64,000 bases of DNA from Diphasiastrum complanatum (lineage: Eukaryota > Streptophyta > Lycopodiopsida > Lycopodiales > Lycopodiaceae). Within the stretch, counting starts at the first letter, position 1, and every line of letters begins with the position of its first letter. The notes under the pieces were generated by a model, which saw nothing but the letters and a program-made list of their open reading frames with translations, was not told the origin of the DNA and made no database searches. The DNA is taken from the NCBI GenBank assembly GCA_029204225.1, contig CM055108.1:4588735-4652734 (forward strand), written 5' to 3'. This document shows, in pieces, positions 57,802-64,000 of this stretch. Made by a program: the position numbers and the translations under genes.

Positions 57802-58391
57802 AACAGAAAAATCAGCTTGTAGTATATAGGAAATAGACTATTTAAGTCAAAATCTGCTCAAAGGGCAGCAACTTCAAAGCTGAAATTATGAGCACAATAG
57901 ATTGCAAAACTCCAAATGCAATTTGCTCAACAAGTAATGAAATAGGTGGCTGATTTTTGCACAAAAAATAGAACGCTCACAAATAGGTAGACTTCAAATG
58001 AAGCCAAAACCAAAACCAGAAATTTGTGGCTAAAAAGAGTGCACACTATGTGCATATAGAGCTAATGGTAGCGCCCTACTCCAAGCTCACCAACAGGGAA
58101 ATTTCAGCAAGAAATGTGTCCAAAACACATGTATCTTCATTTAAGAAGTAAATTTGAAATTTTCAACATGTAATTGAGTCAAGATCACATGCAATTGGTT
58201 TGAGCGTGGGCGCCCTACTGCTAGATCTCAAATAGGTGAAGGTGCCTTTCAATTTCCTACAAAAAATCTATAAGAAGATGAACAAATTCTTCTTTTGCAA
58301 AAATCAACATCTTGATGAGATTTTGCAACTAAAAAGGGAAGAAGATAGCTTCCTATTGGGCGCCTTCCTGCAAGCAATATGACCACCTAAA
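57802..58391 (-). other. Copia D 5' leader
   Basis: Noncoding leader between primer site and gag start. GCGCCCTAC-like words recur at 58072, 58209 and 58358 and also occur in the leader of element C (37780-38100). Confidence 0.6.
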
Positions 58392-58930
58392 GGCTCTGAT
58401 ACCATGTAGGAAATGTGAAAATTTGCCTACATTGGAAAATCTAGCCATGTAGAATATTATATATTTTGTCAATATTTTTGTTAGTCACTTGAATGGCCAA
58501 AGTGCCACTTGTAAATCCACACCTAAGGTAGGTTACCACGAGTCAAAAAGTGTGGTTGTGTCCATTTCGTAGTGATGCTTACTTTGTAGGATCTAGACCT
58601 TGATTTATGATGAGATTTGTACCTACCATGCACCTATCAAGCATGCCATCTCGGATCTAGGCTAGGGTTTTCACATTAGGGCAAGAAAATTGGGTCGACT
58701 TCCTTATTACATGCTTTATTTTCACCTAACTTTGCAAAGGAAGTGTCTTTTACTATGTATTCCCATTCTCCATAGTGAGAAGATAGAAACTTTTTGGAGC
58801 CTCAAGGAGAAACTCATATTTTCTCTCTATGTATGGTGATTGTGATTGATTCAAATGTAACTAAGATTTGGCACACTTTAAACTCTGTCTACAGGCCGTA
58901 CTACAGCCTCATTTTCACACGTGTGAAGTC
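58392..58930 (-). repeat. Copia D primer site and 5' LTR
   Basis: GGCTCTGATACCA (58392-58404) is the complement of a perfect tRNA-Met primer site. The LTR adjoins at 58405, its - strand end being CCTACA. The first 27 bases fold (TGTAGG/CCTACA with AAAT/ATTT). A TTCACACGTGTGAA palindrome lies at 58915-58928; the outer LTR end is unclear. Confidence 0.7.
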
Positions 58931-58969
58931 GGATTTCAGTTTGCCATAGATGGATCTATAAATTTGAAA

Positions 58970-59178
58970 TAGGCTGTCGAGATGGCGATGAAATGACTCG
59001 GTCGAGATGGTGACAGAATGACTCGGTCGAGATGGTGACGAAAATGCTCAGCTGAGATCTTAACAAGAAGGCTCTGAACTAATTGCTCGGTTGAGATGCA
59101 AAGTATGGTGCTCGGTCGAAAACTGAACATGACTGACTTGGGCGAAAACTGTAATAAAGGGCTCAGCTGAGAACCTAG
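58970..59178 (+). repeat. Degenerate tandem array, about 25-28 bp unit (cluster 1)
   Basis: About eight units approximate TCGAGATGGTGACNNAATG plus ACTCGG, with CTCGGTCGAGAT or CTCAGCTGAGAT at each junction (59009, 59028, 59049, 59090, 59113, 59160). Two units are nearly identical and the rest diverged. Confidence 0.75.
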
Positions 59179-59190
59179 CAGTGTAAAACA

Positions 59191-59607
59191 ATGGTTTGGG
59201 AGGAACATGTGGCGGGAAATGGTCTGAAAGGATGTATGAAATCAATGGTATTTGAAATGGTAAATGTCTTCCTCAATAGTGAAACTAGAGCGTTGATTTG
59301 CGCTCCAGCTACACTACCCCTCAGTACCCCTCAGCATATTGTTGTGCAAAAAGTTGGAATAGTTTTCCGATTTCTGGCAGGTGAGTTTTTCTCAAAAGTG
59401 ATATTTTATGGCGCTCTTTGCGGTTGTGTGATGGTTGAGGATGACACTGGAGGAACTGTATGCAGAAGTGAACATGGATTGATTGGATGTAAGAGCGCCA
59501 GAAACGGTGTTGGGGACTGGAAGATCGCCAGAAATCGTCGCGAGAAGTCTCCGGAATGTTTGCACGTCACTGAGGTGCAAATGACTTCGTTCTTTAGTGC
59601 TTTATAG
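59191..59607 (+). CDS. Hypothetical ORF between two repeat clusters
   Basis: The frame is open for 138 residues from ATG 59191 to TAG 59605. It begins MVWEEHVAGNGLKGCMKSMV and includes CSVM-poor, Gly/Arg-rich C-terminal sequence. I recognise no family, signal peptide or membrane segment. Length alone is not significant in 64 kb, and no splice context or homology supports it. It is listed because it lies exactly between two clusters of the same degenerate repeat. Confidence 0.2.
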   Translation: MVWEEHVAGNGLKGCMKSMVFEMVNVFLNSETRALICAPATLPLSTPQHIVVQKVGIVFRFLAGEFFSKVIFYGALCGCVMVEDDTGGTVCRSEHGLIGCKSARNGVGDWKIARNRREKSPECLHVTEVQMTSFFSAL

Positions 59608-59617
59608 CCATTTATGG

Positions 59618-59775
59618 TTTCTCGGCTTGGTCGAGATTTTTGATGTGACTGGTTCGGTCGAGATTGTACTGAAATGATTAAGTCGAGATTTTAAAAAACC
59701 TTGTTGAAATGTCAGGGCTCGGTCCGGTCGAGATCTTATATAGGAGATTCGGTCAAGACGTTAACCAGGTGACTT
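59618..59775 (+). repeat. Degenerate GGTCGAGAT repeat (cluster 2)
   Basis: Five further copies of the GGTCGAGAT-centred unit seen in cluster 1 occur at about 59626, 59653, 59680, 59728 and 59751, with spacing of about 25-48 bases. Confidence 0.7.
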
Positions 59776-62700
59776 GATCAACTATTTTCAACAGTGTCGG
59801 CTTTTTGCATTTTTCCAAAATGCCACAGTGTTGGCTTCTTGTCTTCAACTTCTTCCTTTCAACTATTTTGAAGATGTTAAACTGTTTTAAGGGCACCTTC
59901 GTCTTTTTAAGGGCACTGTCGGCTTTTTCGCAAAACCCCAAAGAGAGAAAAATCCCAACAGTCATCTATTTTCAACGAGAAACGCTCCCAGCCACTTCCC
60001 AAAAATGTGAAGTGAGAGAACGCCACTTCACGTAAAATGCGAAGTGAGAGAATTTGCGATGTCCTCGTCCGAGTCAACATTCCCTGATTCGTTGACCATA
60101 TATACCATGTATAGTTGTCACACAAGCCAAATACTTCCAAGTACAACGACTTACCTAATTAGGTGACAAATATACTGTAATTAATACATGGATCGCTCTT
60201 GTGTTTTATGTACCTACAAAAAATTGATTCAAAGTCTATTGCATTTACAAATATATCTATTAAAGCAATAATCTAAGAAATGTTGTCCTATGAATGATAA
60301 TTGTTATAAGCTGATTTAGAAGAATAAAATCGTTCACATCTACTTACCAGTTTACAAGGGATGAACCTTTGGACCAATGGCAAGACTCATTTCTAAATAA
60401 TGAATTTGTTGACATCCATATCTCAAATCACTCCTAGAGCCTCTTCACATGCACAACTAATCCTATGATTGACTTAGGCAGTGGGATGAGCCTCTTCTTT
60501 TTCTTTCTAGCATTAGAAATGAATCTAAAGTATGAAGTATATCATATTGTAGGAGCAACAGTTCCTACCTAATGTAATTCAAGCAAAATAGTTCATTAAG
60601 CTGGTTTGTTGCTTTGAATTCATTTGTGAAAATTTTCTCAAGTCAATCACATAAAATTCCAACTATGTTTGTCTGTAAAAATTTATTGAACAATGTTTAG
60701 AATAACAAATCAAATGGAGATATAGAATGCAAAATCAAAACGTGATTAATATGCTTTGTTATCAAAAACAAATGCTCGGTCTTTGTTTCCATTACCAAAG
60801 ATAGAAAATGATTAAAAGTAAGTGGATGCCACTTGATCAAGACCTTGAAAAAAATGGACACTCGAAGCGAAAGAATATTGAGATAATCTACAATGACGGA
60901 CTGAGCTTGTACTTATCTTTAATGAATTTTTTATATCATTATACAACTTACAACAGAATGATTATAAAATTGCAACATCAAGAGTAATTCATTTATCACT
61001 TACAAAGCTAGGTAAGTGCCCACGTACATGTAACATGTCACCTCTTACCTCATCAAACGCAGGTGGGAAGAGTTCACCAAACTCATGAAGCCAATTCACT
61101 TTTAGGTGTCATGGGACAATCACCAACTAAGGTTCAGGGCATTGTTGGGCATTGGTGGAATCCACCATTTAAGTAGTGCAACATAGTTAAAAGAATAAGC
61201 GTGAGGACTCTTGCACCTTGCGCACGTCATTATTTTACGCTATAGTTAGAAATTAAGGACCTTTTAGGCTATAACGTAAATAATTTGAGGCTTAGAAATT
61301 AACTTTAAATTTTTTTTAGGAAGGTATAGATTGGCTAATAGGGAAAAGGGGACATTACTCAAACTTCGCTATAAATAATAATTAGTTTTTACTACATTAT
61401 AATGTTCAATCAAGATAAGGTGCAAACTCGTACCATTTTGGCAATTAGATATCCTTGCTTCTAATCTATCTTCTCTCTCATTTTGTTATGATTTTGGTCT
61501 CTCGCATCTTGTTATTGTTTTGGGGTTTATGATCTTTTGTAATTATTAGTAATTGCTATTTTTGCTATTTCTAAAGAGAGAAGAGAGATAGAGAAAAAAA
61601 AAGTAAGCTATCTTTTGGTAAAATGTTAGGATGCATTCGAAAGCATGTCCCTTGGAAAAAACTACTACATGATAAAAAATGAAACTATTTTTTTATGTAA
61701 TTTACATTGCTATTGCTTGATCTAGAAAATAGAATTTGAAGGAACCAAAGGAAAGCGCACACTACAATCAATAGGGCCCTCCACCTCCCGCCCCACGACA
61801 TTTGCCTCCCAAGGTGAGAGGCCCAAGTATGTTCAATATGGGTTGAAACTACTAGCCACATATCGAAGTCAAAGCTACTAACCACATCACCAAGCCAATA
61901 TCACAAACCACATATCATAACCAAGTTGAAAGTGACAACTACATGTGAGTAATTTTTTAAGCATATACTACAAGAAGTTCTTGACTAGGCCTTGACCTCC
62001 AAGGTAGCAAGAATGAATCCTATCCCTAACCATAATGAGTGATACATTTTGTACTCCACAAACATGCAAACTAGCCTCATTCAATTGCATTTTATTTTGA
62101 TACATCTTTTTTCTATCTTAAGTAAACAATCATCTTGATATTTTACTTCATATGTTTGAATTGGATTAAATTATGCAAAACACTTCACATTCCTCTAAAA
62201 TTTATGGTTTCAACTTTGTGCCTGAGTTATTTTATGGAAAAGGACCATAAAATGAAATCTGCAATGGGTGGGCATACGTATGAAGAAAGTAGCTTACTTT
62301 TTTACACCTATGTCTGTATGAATTAACTAGCTGTCCCCTCTTGAGCATTTCTAAAAAACTTGTTTTGTTGACCCTAGACGCATCATAAAAGAAACATGTA
62401 CCACAACATTTGGGGGGTTTAGTGCAACTCCTAAAAAATTGAAAAATACGGAAGTAATATTCCAGATCACAAAAATCCATTATGTATGTGTAGTCTATGA
62501 AGTCAATAGATAGATGAGAATCTTTATCTGATTGTTTGAATCCTTCTTGTACACATGTTAATCAACACTTTAATCAGCATGATTTATTACTCTATCCTAA
62601 CATCATTTCAATGCACAATTCACTTGGTTAGAATGCTGGAGTCTCCAGTTGTGAATCAGACCTTTATGAACCTCTAGAGTCAGCCTCACATGGATTAAGG

Positions 62701-63100
62701 CTTGTTGATGATCTAACACAACTTTTGCAATATTGTCTCGATTTCAATTGAACAACGCTGGAACAAAAAATGTCATACAAAGCAAAAATGCACTCACAAA
62801 GCTGATCCAGAAGAGGAATTCAATCACTTTCCACAACCACAGGCCGATGTTATTCAAATCTTCATAATGTTAAAATAGTGACTTCCGCTGGAGAATCTGA
62901 AAACTGCTTGTATGAATAAGGTAAAAAAATTAACCAGCTGAAGCTTGTAGGTTTCTACAATGATTAACCTACAAAACATCTTTACATAGCATCATAACTC
63001 AATGTGAGAAAGTTGACCTTTGCCCTTCCACATTATATGCAACCCATGTCGGTGAGCTTTCCTCTCAAGGATCTCTTTCACGAGTTTGGAAAGTAGATTA
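59776..63100. other. AT-rich intergenic DNA, no gene recognised
   Basis: No coding domain, LTR or array is recognised on either strand. A short repeat of ACTTCACGTAAAATGCGAAG-like words (GAAGTGAGAGAA at 60008 and 60040) is the only local structure noted. Confidence 0.5.
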
Positions 63101-63608
63101 AAATGCAATCAGTGTCCCTGCTACAACCAAACCACCATTTTCTGCTATATCTAATTCTTTCTTACATTGCATGCTACAGCCAGAAGTACTTTGCAGTTTG
63201 TATGACAGCATGCTATAGATGCTTTCATGTGTAACAGAACCACCACAGTATTTGGACCTTTCGACCAATTTTATTCTTACCACTAGACATGAAGCTCCAA
63301 GCTCGTACTGGCCATTCTTACCACTAACATTTCTGGCCATCTATCATTTTTGCCAAGATCATGATCAACATCATTTCCATATGCTCACAAAATCTCCCGC
63401 CTCAAGATCAGCTTTGGCAATACATGACTTATTTTGTAGCCAGATGCCCAGATACATAGAGATGTATTTGGAAGACATTCTGCTCAAAAAACCAGTTGGT
63501 CCTATCTTCTCAAAGTGGGAACCTGAAGATGAACCTTCGCACCAAATATCCATCTGTCTTCCCAGGAACCAAACTTCATTGCCATGTGCAAATGCCAATC
63601 ATTCTGTC

Positions 63609-63738
63609 TCAACTTTCAGCTGCTACAGTAGGACTGGATGGGGCAACGTCCCAATCTTGTATTGTGCTTCCCAGCCGAGTAGGTGGCCAGTATCGGATTA
63701 TTGCCCTTCCCAACACATTTTTCACTGGAAGAGGACCC
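63609..63738 (-). CDS. Thylakoidal processing peptidase (signal peptidase I), last exon
   Basis: On the - strand an acceptor (TTGGCAG, 63745-63739) is followed by a 130-bp exon ending in TGA at 63611-63609. Its first base completes the split Trp codon, then 42 residues follow. [19 protein letters not shown] is the conserved C-terminal motif of chloroplast signal peptidase I (Arabidopsis form [20 protein letters not shown]). These serine-lysine proteases of the thylakoid and inner envelope remove lumen-targeting signals. The catalytic Ser and Lys are in earlier exons beyond 64000. A possible polyadenylation signal (AATAAA on the - strand) lies near 63270. The 3' untranslated region probably fills 63270-63608. 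Confidence 0.85.
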
Positions 63739-64000
63739 CTGCCAACCAGTAAAGATAATTTATGAGGCATATATAACCAAGCATGGTACTACATGTAAAT
63801 CACACAAACGTGACCTGAATTTTTTTTTTTACATTAAATACCTTACTAAGCTTCTGAATTTACACAAAGGCATTTCTTGCAGATACAACTATATTAACAA
63901 AAATTGTTCCAGCAGGGTATTTGTATGACGAACCTATTTCTCTGCCAGTTGAAACCAATCACATATAAAGAACTGGATCGCAGAACAATATGATCTGACT

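Noticed and set aside
63371-63598. 75-residue - strand open frame after the signal peptidase stop
   Set aside because: It lies in the probable 3' untranslated region, downstream of the family's normal C-terminus, with no homology I recognise.
63219-63752. 177-residue + strand open frame
   Set aside because: It runs antisense to the well-supported signal peptidase exon and its 3' region and has no recognisable domain.
63905-63970. + strand VPAGY-like reading resembling another signal peptidase motif
   Set aside because: It is on the opposite strand from the supported exon and does not continue into the expected GDNRNNS motif, so it is taken as coincidence.

Overview
The window looks like nuclear DNA of a seed plant. 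It has spliced genes with GT/AG introns, plant-type LTR retrotransposons with tRNA-Met (TGGTATCAGAGC) and tRNA-Asp (TGGCGtCGTTGCCG) primer sites, and a plastid-targeted gene with a 9.4 kb transposon-filled intron. The density of old, broken Copia and Gypsy elements and the giant introns suggest a gymnosperm such as a conifer, but the species cannot be fixed from sequence alone.

Two host genes are supported. One is a six-exon PhzF-family gene on the + strand (25720-41043, 479 residues) with a likely plastid transit peptide, every exon joining in phase 0. The other is the last exon of a thylakoidal processing peptidase (signal peptidase I) on the - strand at 63609-63738, whose remainder lies beyond the right edge.

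The rest is mostly retrotransposon debris. 1-5.6 kb: noncoding, a G-quadruplex-prone island, Copia tails and LTRs. 5.9-11.2 kb: Copia pol, a nested solo LTR with target duplication, an LTR shared head-to-tail with a gag, then an inverted join to a - strand Copia. 11.6-15.9 kb: - strand Gypsy pieces (RT, protease, accessory ORF, integrase end) with a Copia RT fragment fused in frame. 15.9-24.1 kb: a near full-length + strand Gypsy with 5' LTR, PBS, gag, PR, RT, RH, IN and the same accessory ORF 3' of integrase, preceded by its own TATA box. 24.1-25.4 kb: a small LTR element and a Copia RT scrap. PhzF introns hold Gypsy and Copia relics and (GA)n tracts. 42.3-48.35 kb: a second Gypsy with inverted gag, a 56-bp perfect palindrome and a 788-bp hAT-like MITE. 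48.4-58.9 kb: three Copia elements joined in alternating orientation. 59-63.6 kb: a degenerate repeat flanking an unknown ORF, then featureless DNA.

All recognisable retroelement coding regions carry frameshifts, stops, deletions or truncations, so nothing here appears autonomous. The most interesting unexplained items are the accessory ORF with a conserved internal TATA box, the twin covarying hairpins and large foldback in the Gypsy LTR, the multi-knuckle Gypsy gag, the palindrome-studded hAT MITE, and the CACACGTGTG palindromes marking the Copia LTRs.
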